Shown: in pieces, positions 8,061 to 16,673 of the stretch
Layout of the letters: each line of letters opens with the position of its first letter
Numbering within the stretch: position 1 is the stretch's first letter
Assembly: GCA_016471375.1 (NCBI GenBank)
Contig: WGLZ01000101.1
Location: 1 to 32,689 of the forward strand
Length of the DNA: 32,689 nucleotides
Reading direction: 5' to 3'
Origin: Cyanobacteria bacterium RI_101
GTDB taxonomy: Bacteria > Cyanobacteriota > Cyanobacteriia > Cyanobacteriales > Microcystaceae
The notes under the pieces: model-generated
Told to the model about the DNA's origin: nothing
The model's database searches: none
Seen by the model: only the letters and a program-made list of their open reading frames with translations
Translations under genes and position numbers: made by a program

Positions 8061-8095
8061 GGGAGCGACCGTTTCCAACATCTCAGGTCACCATC

Positions 8096-9727
8096 ATGGA
8101 TTTACTAGAACTGCGGGAAATCGCCCAAAAAACCCAAGCCAGCCGCGCTAAAACCCGAATTCGCTGTTGCAACGCCGCCGGTTGCCTCTCCTCCGAAGGT
8201 CAAGAAGTTAAAGACCAGCTCGAAAAAGCCATCTCCGCCGCCGGTTTACAGGAGCAAGTAGAAGTCTGCGGCGTCGGTTGTATGAAATTCTGCGGTCGGG
8301 GCCCCCTAGTGGCGATCGATCCCGAAGGAAGTCTCTACGAATTGGTCACCCCGGCTCAGGTGGACGCCATCGTCGAGCGCCTGAAAAACCCCGACGCCGA
8401 ATTGACCCAGGGCTTACTCCTCGGCGACCCGGAGCATCCTTTTTACAGTAGCCAGCGCCCCATTGTCTTGGAAAACTCCGGTTTGATTAATCCCGACAGT
8501 ATCGACGACTACATCGCTGTGGGAGGCTACGAGCAATTGCACCACTGCCTCTACGAACTGACGCCGGAACAGGTGGTGACGGAAATCACGAAAAGCGGTC
8601 TTCGGGGCCGGGGCGGCGGCGGCTATCCCACGGGCTTAAAGTGGGCCACGGTGGCGAAGATGCCGGGCAAACAAAAATACGTGATCTGCAACGCCGACGA
8701 GGGAGACCCCGGCGCCTTTATGGATCGGAGCGTGCTGGAGAGCGACCCCCACCGGGTCTTGGAAGGCATGGCCATCGCGGCCTACGCCGTCGGCGCCAAT
8801 CATGGCTTTATTTATGTGCGAGCGGAGTACCCCCTAGCCATCAAACGCCTACAAAAGGCTATCCAGCAGGCCAAGCGTTACGGCCTCATGGGTTCCCAGG
8901 TGTTCGACGCCTCCTTTGACTTCAAAGTCGAAATCCGAGTCGGCGCCGGCGCCTTTGTTTGCGGCGAGGAAACGGCGCTGATCCACTCCATCGAAGGGGG
9001 CCGGGGCAATCCCCGCACCCGTCCGCCCTACCCCGCCCAGTCGGGACTGTGGGAGTGTCCCACCCTGATTAACAACGTGGAAACCTACGCCAACATCGTT
9101 CCCATTATTCGGGAAGGGGGCGACTGGTACGCCGGCATCGGCACGGAAAAAAGCAAGGGCACTAAGGTCTTCGCGCTGACGGGCAAGGTGGAAAACGCCG
9201 GTCTGGTGGAGGTGCCCATGGGCACCACGGTTCGGCACGTGGTGGAAGTCATGGGCGGCGGCGTGCCGGACGGCGGCAAGGTGAAAGCCGTGCAAACCGG
9301 CGGCCCCTCCGGCGGTTGTATCCCCGCGGACGCCCTAGACACCCCCATTGAGTACGACACCCTGTTGGCGCTGGGCACCATGATGGGGTCCGGGGGCATG
9401 ATCGTGATGGACGAAGGCACCAATATGGTGGACGTGGCTCAGTTTTATATGGACTTCTGCCAATCCGAGTCCTGCGGCAAATGCGTTCCCTGTCGCGCGG
9501 GCACCGTCCAACTCTACGGTTTGTTAACCCGTTTTCTGGAAAAACAGGCCACCCCCGCGGATCTAGAAAAACTGGAAACCCTCTGCCACATGGTTAAGGA
9601 CACCAGTCTTTGCGGTCTAGGCATGAGCGCCCCAAACCCGGTGTTGAGCACCCTCCGCTACTTCAAAGGGGAATACGAGGCGCTGATCGCGGAAGGGTTG
9701 GGACAACGGAACGGCCACCCGGTTTAA
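8096..9727 (+). CDS. hoxF: Bidirectional hydrogenase diaphorase subunit HoxF (NADH/FMN-binding)
   Basis: A 543-residue NuoF-like flavoprotein, close to the normal HoxF length. An N-terminal thioredoxin-like domain has Cys24, Cys25, Cys30, Cys62 and Cys66 for a [2Fe-2S] cluster. The NADH/FMN site follows: [13 protein letters not shown] at 171-183 and [12 protein letters not shown] at 199-210. The C-terminal [4Fe-4S] site has Cys460, Cys463, Cys466 and Cys506. It oxidises or reduces NAD(P)(H) for the Hox hydrogenase. hoxU, hoxY and hoxH do not follow; the next gene is arfB on the other strand. Either they lie elsewhere in the genome, as in some Synechococcus, or HoxEF acts without a hydrogenase here. 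Confidence 0.95.
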   Translation: MDLLELREIAQKTQASRAKTRIRCCNAAGCLSSEGQEVKDQLEKAISAAGLQEQVEVCGVGCMKFCGRGPLVAIDPEGSLYELVTPAQVDAIVERLKNPDAELTQGLLLGDPEHPFYSSQRPIVLENSGLINPDSIDDYIAVGGYEQLHHCLYELTPEQVVTEITKSGLRGRGGGGYPTGLKWATVAKMPGKQKYVICNADEGDPGAFMDRSVLESDPHRVLEGMAIAAYAVGANHGFIYVRAEYPLAIKRLQKAIQQAKRYGLMGSQVFDASFDFKVEIRVGAGAFVCGEETALIHSIEGGRGNPRTRPPYPAQSGLWECPTLINNVETYANIVPIIREGGDWYAGIGTEKSKGTKVFALTGKVENAGLVEVPMGTTVRHVVEVMGGGVPDGGKVKAVQTGGPSGGCIPADALDTPIEYDTLLALGTMMGSGGMIVMDEGTNMVDVAQFYMDFCQSESCGKCVPCRAGTVQLYGLLTRFLEKQATPADLEKLETLCHMVKDTSLCGLGMSAPNPVLSTLRYFKGEYEALIAEGLGQRNGHPV

Positions 9728-9766
9728 GCGCCGTCATTGGGTCGTCTCGCCCGCTGGCGCTAAAGG

Positions 9767-10198
9767 TCAGAACGTCGGCGGGGCGACGGGCTGTTGAAAC
9801 TCCCCGGCGACGCCTTTTCTCAGGGTCTTAACGGCGCTTCGTTTACTTTTGGACTCTAAGCGGCGCTCTTTGGCCCTGCGACTCGGTTTAGTGGGTCTTC
9901 TCGGTTTTGGGGGAGTAGCCGCTTGATCCACAAGAGACTGTAGCCGTTCCAGCGCCGCCGCCCGGTTCTGTTCCTGAGTCCGATGGCTTTGAGACTTGAT
10001 GATAACGATCCCGCCCTCGGTAATGCGGGAATCATTGAGGGCCAGTAACCGGCGCTTGATCCCCTCTGGCAATGAAGACGCCCTGACGTCGAAACGAAGA
10101 TGGATCGCCGTCGCCACCTTGTTGACATTTTGCCCCCCGGCTCCCTGGGAACGGACGGCGCTGATCTCGACTTCCTTGACTTGAACCTTAATAGCCAT
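9767..10198 (-). CDS. arfB: Alternative ribosome-rescue peptidyl-tRNA hydrolase ArfB
   Basis: A 143-residue release-factor-like protein that enters stalled ribosomes and hydrolyses peptidyl-tRNA. The catalytic GGQ motif is at residues 21-23 (SQGAGGQNVNKV) and the C-terminus is the expected Lys/Arg-rich tail that fills the empty mRNA channel. The length matches ArfB/YaeJ and is too short for a true release factor. The gene is convergent with hoxF, 39 bp away. Confidence 0.93.
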   Translation of the reverse strand: MAIKVQVKEVEISAVRSQGAGGQNVNKVATAIHLRFDVRASSLPEGIKRRLLALNDSRITEGGIVIIKSQSHRTQEQNRAAALERLQSLVDQAATPPKPRRPTKPSRRAKERRLESKSKRSAVKTLRKGVAGEFQQPVAPPTF

Positions 10199-10316
10199 CT
10201 CTAAACCTCTTTGACTTTAATTGCTTGAGGTTGAACTCTCTGATAACCCGCCCTCGATTACGGGACTGTGGGCTTCCAACCCGCCAGGCGTTATCATCGC
10301 CAGTGATTTTTGTATT

Positions 10317-10991
10317 CTATGCCGTTTCCAGACCCAAAATCCTCCCTAGGAACTGGATAATCGCGCCGCAAACACCGTATACGCCCACCAAGGCCGGCAG
10401 GGCCAAATATTTGTAAACGCTGAACGAGCGGTTTGGGGGTAAACTCTCCCGAACCGCCAGAAAGGGGATGACGTTGATGGCGTGGTAGTTGGTCATGGGA
10501 TAGGGCAGAAAGAAGAGCATGGCCGGAGCCTTGAGGAAATATAAAAGCCCCCCGTCCCCTAGAGTTTGTCCCAAAGCCATGATCAAGACATACTGCCAGA
10601 GGGAAAAATGGTAGCGGTTGATCAAGAGCCAGAGGGTCGAAAAAATGACGATATAGGCGGGGAGGGTAAACAGGAGATCAATTCCATAGTTGAGCAAACC
10701 TTCTCTTAAGGGGGTTCCGCCGGTAATCCGTAGAGAGGGAAACACCGGCGCGGAAATCAGATGAAAGCCCTCCACCACGGCGGCTAGACTAGCGCCGAGA
10801 ACCAGAAATCTCGCCTGATTGGGAAGCCAAGAGAAACGACGGGTTAATTGCGAACGCAAGGCGATTTGACCGCCGAGGAAGGCGAGCGTTAAGAGGCGGG
10901 TAACGCTTTCGGCGGACAGACCCGCCAGGGCAATGGACAGACCAATGGCCAGGGTCGCCCAGAGGCAATATAACGTTGGCCCTATTCCCAT
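10317..10991 (-). CDS. Uncharacterised integral membrane protein
   Basis: A 224-residue protein with about five or six hydrophobic segments: near residues 5-23, 30-45, 62-80, 105-125, 132-155 and 195-215. A GDGGLLYFL segment around residue 145 lies between two of them. I do not recognise a family or catalytic motif. It follows msrA on the same strand after 17 bp and is probably cotranscribed with it. This may mean a shared envelope role, but that is inference. Confidence 0.75.
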   Translation of the reverse strand: MGIGPTLYCLWATLAIGLSIALAGLSAESVTRLLTLAFLGGQIALRSQLTRRFSWLPNQARFLVLGASLAAVVEGFHLISAPVFPSLRITGGTPLREGLLNYGIDLLFTLPAYIVIFSTLWLLINRYHFSLWQYVLIMALGQTLGDGGLLYFLKAPAMLFFLPYPMTNYHAINVIPFLAVRESLPPNRSFSVYKYLALPALVGVYGVCGAIIQFLGRILGLETA

Positions 10992-11008
10992 CTTCTCGTT
11001 CAGGCGTC

Positions 11009-11716
11009 TTAACCGTCGGATTTCAAGAGGGAGGCGAACTGCTGACGGAAACGCTGTAATTTGGGCAGGTCGTGGACGAGGACGTAGGGATGGGCGGGAT
11101 TGCGCCGGACAAAATCCTGATGATAGTCCTCGGCGGGATAAAAGTCCTGAAGATCGTTGACTTCGGTGACCACGGGGCGCTGGAAGACGCTCTCTTCCTG
11201 GAGTTGTTGGATATAGGCCTGGGCCGCCCGCTTTTGCTCCGGGGTGGCGGCGAAAATAGCGGAGCGATACTGGCGCCCGACGTCCGCCCCCTGACGGTTC
11301 ACCTGGGTGGGATCATGGCCGGCGCCGAAGAAAATTTTCAGGAGTTGCCCGTAGCTGACCCGACGGGGATCGTAGGCAATGGCGATGGATTCCGCGTGAT
11401 CCGTGGCGCCGCTACTGACCCGAGAGTAATTGGCGGTTTCGGCCTCGCCGCCGCTGTAGCCAGTTTGAACTTGAGAGACCCCGGCCACTTCTTCAAAAAT
11501 AGCCTCCAGTCCCCAAAAACAGCCCCCGGAAAAAACGGCGATTTGCTCAGTTCCGGCGCTGGGCGCGTCCACCAGAGGGTCGGGAATAGCGGGATGGCGA
11601 GGCGTAAACCCCTGCCAGAGACCCCAACCCAGGGCGAGAAGCAGGAGACTCAAACCGCCGAGGCGGAGTAGTCGAGAGGAGGGCAGAGAACGAGAAAGGA
11701 CGTTGGGCGAGGACAT
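11009..11716 (-). CDS. msrA: Membrane-anchored peptide-methionine (S)-S-oxide reductase
   Basis: A 235-residue MsrA that reduces the S-epimer of methionine sulfoxide in proteins. The catalytic Cys66 sits in the invariant GGCFWG motif, followed by the family segments GYSGG, YPAEDYHQ and the downstream substrate-pocket residues. Before the domain, residues 16-37 form a hydrophobic stretch after Arg15 and Arg18, which looks like an uncleaved signal anchor. This enzyme therefore probably faces the periplasm or thylakoid lumen, unlike typical cytosolic MsrA. No MsrB domain is fused. The uncharacterised membrane protein gene lies 17 bp downstream on the same strand. Confidence 0.95.
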   Translation of the reverse strand: MSSPNVLSRSLPSSRLLRLGGLSLLLLALGWGLWQGFTPRHPAIPDPLVDAPSAGTEQIAVFSGGCFWGLEAIFEEVAGVSQVQTGYSGGEAETANYSRVSSGATDHAESIAIAYDPRRVSYGQLLKIFFGAGHDPTQVNRQGADVGRQYRSAIFAATPEQKRAAQAYIQQLQEESVFQRPVVTEVNDLQDFYPAEDYHQDFVRRNPAHPYVLVHDLPKLQRFRQQFASLLKSDG

Positions 11717-11809
11717 GATGGGAGTTGAGGTAAAAATACGCTCGCTAGGGGGGCTGGGAAGACGTCGAGAGCGCCGTTCCTCTGGGAAACAGTATAACGA
11801 GGGGAATGG

Positions 11810-12865
11810 TTAATTTTCTTCCGCCGGCCAATCAAACCCGCTGGCTTTCAGTCGCTGGCGCTGGCGCTGGCGGGCTAATTTTTGCAGGTCGATACTGCGG
11901 TCGGTTTCATCGACAATTTCCCCCGTCAGCACCTCCAGCACGTCTTCCAAGGTGACGACGCCGGAAACGCCGCCGTATTCGTCCACCACTACCGCCAGAT
12001 GCTCCCGGGCCCGTTGGAATTGTTGCAGAAGTTTATCGGCCCGCTCGGTTCTGGCGACAAAACGGGCGGGTCGCGTCACCTCTCGGATCAACCGTTGTCC
12101 CGATCCCTGAACCAGCGCCGCCAAGAGGTCGTTTTTCAGCGCCAAACCGAGAATATGATCGACGTCGTCGTCGGTGACCAGAATGCGGCTGTGTTGGGAG
12201 TTGAGGATTTCCCCCTGACTTGCGGCGATGGTCGCGTCGCCGGGCAAGCGGGTCAGCGCCACTCGGGGCGTCATAATGTCCATGGCCCTTAAGTCGTTGA
12301 GTAAGAACACCTGACGAATCATCTCCGCTTCGTCGGCCTCAATAATGCCTTCCTGGTGCCCGATGGCCGCCATCAGCTTAATCTCGGCTTCATTAGTGCT
12401 GGGGCGATGTCCTTGGCCGATCAACGGCGCCGTGATGGTTTCTAAAAGTAAAACAATAGGAGTAAACAACCAGGCGACGGCCCGCACTGGCATGGCCGCT
12501 AAAAGGGCGATGGGAACCGCGTACCGTTCCCCCAGGATTTTCGGGAAAATTTCCCCAAAGAGAATGACCAGTAGGGTTAAAACGCCGGTAAATAAGCCGA
12601 GGAGCGTCGAGTTAAAGACCTGAGTCGCCATCCCCCCCACGATGACACTGCCGACAATATTGAAGAGATTGTTGAGAATAACAATGGTGATAATGGGGCG
12701 ATTCACCTTCTGGCGAATGGCCAAGAGGGTCAGCGCCGCGGGCTTGCGGGACTCCGCCAATTGCTGAGCCTTAAGGAGAGAGACCGATAACAGCGCCGCT
12801 TCCGCGCCTGAACAGAGGGCTGAACCCAGCAACATGATCAAAATCGCGACGGCCAGAGTCAGCAT
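11810..12865 (-). CDS. CNNM/CorC-type membrane protein with CBS pair
   Basis: A 351-residue 'hemolysin family' protein. Residues 1 to about 180 form a DUF21 membrane domain with several helices, including the small-residue N-terminal helix (GSALCSGAEAALLS). A CBS pair follows, with the characteristic MTPR near residue 200 and VDEYGGVSGVVTLEDVLE near 293-310. It stops shortly after the CBS pair, so it lacks the C-terminal CorC_HlyC domain. Family members are linked to Mg2+ or other divalent cation transport. It is divergent from a Ca2+-type ATPase gene across 113 bp, which hints at a shared cation-handling theme. Confidence 0.9.
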   Translation of the reverse strand: MLTLAVAILIMLLGSALCSGAEAALLSVSLLKAQQLAESRKPAALTLLAIRQKVNRPIITIVILNNLFNIVGSVIVGGMATQVFNSTLLGLFTGVLTLLVILFGEIFPKILGERYAVPIALLAAMPVRAVAWLFTPIVLLLETITAPLIGQGHRPSTNEAEIKLMAAIGHQEGIIEADEAEMIRQVFLLNDLRAMDIMTPRVALTRLPGDATIAASQGEILNSQHSRILVTDDDVDHILGLALKNDLLAALVQGSGQRLIREVTRPARFVARTERADKLLQQFQRAREHLAVVVDEYGGVSGVVTLEDVLEVLTGEIVDETDRSIDLQKLARQRQRQRLKASGFDWPAEEN

Positions 12866-12978
12866 AGAGTTGTGTTAGGAACAAGTATCGCCTCCCCAAA
12901 AGTTAACATGGATGACTAGGCCGGAACCTTGGCGATTTTTAGGTTTCCGCGACTGTTTTCTCTCCCCGCTCCAAAATC

Positions 12979-15804
12979 ATGACCTCCTCTTCCTGGCCCG
13001 ATCCCCAGACACCTTGGCATACCTACGGCTTGGCCCAAAGCCTAGAACGATTGGCGGGAGATCCCCAGGGCGGTTTGACGGCGGCGGCGGTTGCCGAGCG
13101 CCAGCGCCGCTACGGTCTTAATGAACTGATTGATGGCGCCGGCCGCAGTTCCTGGGAAATTTTCCTCGACCAGTTTAAAAATGTGATGCTAGTCATGTTG
13201 ATCGCCGTGGCGGTGGTCTCCGGGGTCTTGGATATTGTTCAACTGCGGACGGGGCAGTTAAAGCCGGGGAACGTGCCCTTCAAGGACACCATCGCCATTT
13301 TGGCCATCGTCATCCTCAACGGGGTGCTGGGCTATCTCCAGGAAAGTCGGGCGGAAAAGGCCCTGGCGGCGCTGAAAAAACTCTCTTCCCCCGCGGTGCA
13401 GGTGATTCGGGACGGCCAGCGGCAATCCGCGGCCGCGGAGACCCTCGTGCCGGGGGACATTATGCTCTTAGAGGCGGGCAGTCAACTCTGCGCCGACGGC
13501 GTCTTGATCGAAGCGATTAATCTCTCCATTCGGGAATCGGCGCTGACGGGGGAGGCCCAGCCGGTCAATAAACGGGTAAGCGAGACGGGGCTGGCGGCGG
13601 ACACGCCCCTGGGCGACCGGCACAACATGGTCTTCACCGGCACGGAGGTCATCCAAGGGCGGGGCAAAGTTTTGGTGACAGCCACCGGCATGGCCAGCGA
13701 GTTGGGGAAAATCGCCCAGATGTTGCAAACGGTGGAGAGCGAACCCACCCCCCTGCAAAAACGAATGGGGGATTTGGGCAATGTTTTGGTGAGCGGGTCT
13801 TTAATTTTGGTGGCGCTGGTGATCACCCTGGGGGTAGCCCAAAAGGGCTGGGGTCTCTTGCAGGAATTGGTGGAAGTCTCCCTCAGTATGGCGGTGGCGG
13901 TGGTGCCGGAGGGACTGCCGGCGGTGATTACCGTCACCCTGGCGCTGGGCACCCAACGGATGGTGCGGCGTCAGGCGCTGATTCGCAAATTGCCGGCGGT
14001 GGAAACCCTGGGGTCGGTTAACGTGATCTGCTCCGATAAAACCGGCACCCTGACCCAAAATAAAATGATCGTCCAGGAAGTCGTCACCTGGACTCAGGCC
14101 TATACCGTGACGGGGGAGGGCTACAACCCGACGGGAGAGATTTGCGGCGCCGGCTTAGACCCCGATCTCTATCTTCTCCTCTTAACCTGCGTCCTCTGCA
14201 ACGACGCCCAACTTTGCTACGGGCAACCGGACTGGAGCATTCTCGGCGATCCCACGGAAGGGGCGCTGTTGACCCTGGCGGGGAAGGGGGGATTATTTCA
14301 GGATAAACTGACGCCCCATTGGCCCCGACTGGCGGAAATTCCCTTTTCCTCGGAGCGCAAGCGGATGAGCGTCTTGACGCCCTGGCGAGGGCCCCAGGGG
14401 GAGGAACCTTTGGGGTCAATGCTGAAACAGATTTGCGTCTCGCCCGCCTACGGTATTTTTACCAAAGGCTCCCCGGAATTGCTTCTCCCCCACTGCGCTC
14501 AAGTGTTGATCAACGGCGAAACTCAGGCGCTCAGCCCCGGCAAGCGCCAAAAAATCCTCGGAGATAACGACGAGTTGGCCCGTCGGGGTCTGCGGGTTTT
14601 GGGATTGGCTTATCGCCCCCTGGCGGAGATCCCCGAGATGACGGTGGAGGCGGCGGAACGCGATTTGGTCTGGCTGGGTATGGCGGGGATGATTGACGCG
14701 CCCCGATTGGAAGTGAAGGCGGCGGTGGCGAAATGTCTGGAAGCGGGCATTCGCACGGTGATGATCACCGGCGACCACCAGTTGACGGCTTCGGTCATCG
14801 CCGAGAGTTTGGGCATTAGTCGGCCCGAGGACCGGGTGGTGACGGGGTTGGAGTTGGAGCGGATGAGCCAAGCGGATCTGGAAGCCCAAGTGGAACACAT
14901 CAGCGTCTTCGCTCGGGTCGCCCCGGAACATAAACTACGCATCGTCCAGGCGCTCCAAAGTCGCGATAAATTTGTGGCTATGACGGGGGACGGCGTCAAC
15001 GACGCCCCGGCGCTGAAACAGGCGGACATTGGCATCGCTATGGGGATCACCGGCACGGATGTCAGTAAAGAAGCTAGCGATATGGTTCTGCTAGACGATA
15101 ACTTCGCCACCATCGTCGCCGCCACCGAGGAAGGGCGAGTCGTTTACAGCAATATCCGCCATTTTATTAAGTACATTTTAGGCAGTAACGTGGGGGAAGT
15201 GATTACCATCGCCGCGGCGCCGATTTTGGGACTCTCGGGGGTGCCCCTTTCTCCGTTACAAATCCTCTGGATGAACCTGGTGACAGACGGCCTACCGGCG
15301 CTGGCGCTGGCGGTGGAGCCGGGAGATCCTAATATTATGAAATATCGCCCCTTCAGCCCGAAGGAAAGTATTTTTTCCCGTGGGCTTGGCTCCTATATTC
15401 TCCGCATTGGCCTGATTTTTTCCGCCATCAGTATCACCCTCATGGTCTGGGCCTACAACAGCGCCGTGGATAGCGGCCGGCCCGACAGTTGGAAAACCAT
15501 GGTCTTTACCACCCTTTGCATCGCCCAGATGGGCCACGCCTTGGCGGTGCGCTCCAATACCCGCCTGACGGTGGAAATGAATCCTTTGACGAATATTTAC
15601 CTCTGGGGCGCCGTTTTAATCACCACCGCTTTGCAGTTAATGTTGATTTATGTGGAACCCCTACGGAATTTCTTTAACACCGATATTTTAACCCCCCGTC
15701 AACTCTTGATTTGCCTTGCGTTCAGCAGTTTGATGTTCCTCTGGGTCGAGGGGGAAAAATTGGCGATACGACTCTACAAGTTTATGAAAAGAAAACAAAA
15801 GTAA
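12979..15804 (+). CDS. P2A-type cation-transporting ATPase, probably Ca2+ pump
   Basis: A 941-residue P-type ATPase with all core motifs: actuator TGEA at 190-193, phosphorylation site Asp353 in SDKTGTLT, and the hinge [16 protein letters not shown]. The membrane motifs match SERCA/PMR1-type Ca2+ pumps: PEGLP at 310-314 in helix 4, SNVGEV in helix 5 and NLVTDG in helix 6 carry the Glu, Asn, Glu, Asn, Thr and Asp used to bind Ca2+. It should export Ca2+ (possibly Mn2+) across the plasma membrane using ATP. It is similar in size to cyanobacterial PacL. The ATG at 12979 gives the usual N-terminus. A carbonic-anhydrase-like gene follows 45 bp downstream. Confidence 0.94.
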   Translation: MTSSSWPDPQTPWHTYGLAQSLERLAGDPQGGLTAAAVAERQRRYGLNELIDGAGRSSWEIFLDQFKNVMLVMLIAVAVVSGVLDIVQLRTGQLKPGNVPFKDTIAILAIVILNGVLGYLQESRAEKALAALKKLSSPAVQVIRDGQRQSAAAETLVPGDIMLLEAGSQLCADGVLIEAINLSIRESALTGEAQPVNKRVSETGLAADTPLGDRHNMVFTGTEVIQGRGKVLVTATGMASELGKIAQMLQTVESEPTPLQKRMGDLGNVLVSGSLILVALVITLGVAQKGWGLLQELVEVSLSMAVAVVPEGLPAVITVTLALGTQRMVRRQALIRKLPAVETLGSVNVICSDKTGTLTQNKMIVQEVVTWTQAYTVTGEGYNPTGEICGAGLDPDLYLLLLTCVLCNDAQLCYGQPDWSILGDPTEGALLTLAGKGGLFQDKLTPHWPRLAEIPFSSERKRMSVLTPWRGPQGEEPLGSMLKQICVSPAYGIFTKGSPELLLPHCAQVLINGETQALSPGKRQKILGDNDELARRGLRVLGLAYRPLAEIPEMTVEAAERDLVWLGMAGMIDAPRLEVKAAVAKCLEAGIRTVMITGDHQLTASVIAESLGISRPEDRVVTGLELERMSQADLEAQVEHISVFARVAPEHKLRIVQALQSRDKFVAMTGDGVNDAPALKQADIGIAMGITGTDVSKEASDMVLLDDNFATIVAATEEGRVVYSNIRHFIKYILGSNVGEVITIAAAPILGLSGVPLSPLQILWMNLVTDGLPALALAVEPGDPNIMKYRPFSPKESIFSRGLGSYILRIGLIFSAISITLMVWAYNSAVDSGRPDSWKTMVFTTLCIAQMGHALAVRSNTRLTVEMNPLTNIYLWGAVLITTALQLMLIYVEPLRNFFNTDILTPRQLLICLAFSSLMFLWVEGEKLAIRLYKFMKRKQK

Positions 15805-15849
15805 CCGGCGTTTATTTAATTTTTTGGCCATCTTTCCCCCCTAGCGCCG

Positions 15850-16380
15850 ATGTCATTGTGTCCTAACTGTCAGACTGTATCTTCCCGGCGCTCGGCGCTG
15901 AAACTTCTCGGCTCCGCCGCTTTACTCTCTTCTCTCCCGTCCCTTGGCTCAAACGCCCAAGCCAGTCCTCCCCGGGCCCAAGTCCTGATCTTAAGTTGTA
16001 TTGATTTTCGCTTTATCCAACCGGAACAAGACTTTTTAAACCAGAGATGGGGGGGGCGATACGATTGGGTTTCCCTCGCCGGCGCCGCTTTGGCCCTGAC
16101 GGGGTTTCCCCACCCGGCGGAGGCGGAAACCTTCTGGGATCAACTGGACTTATCCCGGCGCTTACACCAGATCCAACGGGTGGTCATTCTCGATCATCAG
16201 GACTGCGGCGCCTACGCCAGTCGGATTGACCCGAATCTCAGTCAAGACCCAGAGCGGGAATATCAAATTCATAGCCGTTATTTGCAAGAAGCCCGCCAGG
16301 ACATTCAACGGCGCTATCCCGACCTAGGGGTAGACCTCTATTTCGTGACCCTAGCCCCCGAGTTTCGTCTCGTTCTGTAG
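15850..16380 (+). CDS. Tat-exported beta-carbonic-anhydrase-like protein
   Basis: A 176-residue protein. The N-terminus has a twin-arginine signal, SRRSALKLL at residues 12-20, followed by a hydrophobic stretch to a likely cleavage site near Ala38. The mature part carries the beta-carbonic anhydrase zinc pattern: Cys50-x-Asp52-x-Arg54, then His116-x-x-Cys119. It would interconvert CO2 and bicarbonate outside the cytoplasm if active. It is shorter than classical beta-enzymes and the rest of the sequence is divergent, so activity is inferred from the ligand pattern only. It follows the Ca2+ ATPase gene by 45 bp and may be cotranscribed. A repeat region begins 6 bp after its stop. Confidence 0.75.
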   Translation: MSLCPNCQTVSSRRSALKLLGSAALLSSLPSLGSNAQASPPRAQVLILSCIDFRFIQPEQDFLNQRWGGRYDWVSLAGAALALTGFPHPAEAETFWDQLDLSRRLHQIQRVVILDHQDCGAYASRIDPNLSQDPEREYQIHSRYLQEARQDIQRRYPDLGVDLYFVTLAPEFRLVL

Positions 16381-16385
16381 GTTAC

Positions 16386-16640
16386 TGTGTACATCCAAGT
16401 GTCTAGATCCCCCCTAGCCCTTGTTTTGCCCCCCCAGCCCCCCAATTTTGGGGGGAGTTCGGAGCTTTTCTGAGTTCAAAGTCCCCCAGAATTGGGGGAT
16501 TTAGGGGGCGAGATAAGGTTAATGACAAAACCAAAGACTTGTGTGTACACGGTAGCTTGTAAAGGGGGATTTAGGGGGATCAAATCCAAAATTTAGGTCT
16601 TTAACCGAGATCTGTGTACACGGTAGGTTCTGTAGGGGGC
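16386..16640. repeat. TGTGTACA-based repeats around the 82 bp element
   Basis: TGTGTACA occurs at 16386-16393, 16542-16549 and 16613-16620. The last two are extended direct repeats (TGTGTACACGGTAG, then TTGTAAAGGGGG or TTCTGTAGGGGG) 71 bp apart. A half copy of the 82 bp element (GGGGGATTTAGGGGGA) lies between them. The pattern looks like repeated insertion or tandem duplication in the space before the subtilase-like gene. Confidence 0.6.
16428..16509 (+). repeat. 82 bp dispersed repeat, copy 1
   Basis: An 82 bp sequence made of two G/C hairpins (CCCCCCAATTTTGGGGGG and TCCCCCAGAATTGGGGGA). Its reverse complement occurs at 23173-23254 with 79 of 82 positions identical by eye. It contains no ORF. 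Such short hairpin-rich elements behave like MITE-type or REP-type repeats. Confidence 0.85.
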
Positions 16641-16673
16641 CCACTGCGATTGTTAACCTTGGAAAAAACAAAC

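Noticed and set aside
14416-15125. Long minus-strand frames inside the Ca2+-type ATPase gene
   Set aside because: They are shadow frames caused by GC-rich codons; the translations are His/Arg-rich without domains, and the plus strand encodes an intact ATPase.
16428-16509. Hairpin repeats as a CRISPR array
   Set aside because: There is no regular repeat-spacer pattern and no cas gene; the two 82 bp copies are far apart and inverted.
16614-16673. GTG start at 16614 for the subtilase-like gene
   Set aside because: The GTG belongs to the TGTGTACA repeat; the ATG at 16674 opens the signal peptide directly.
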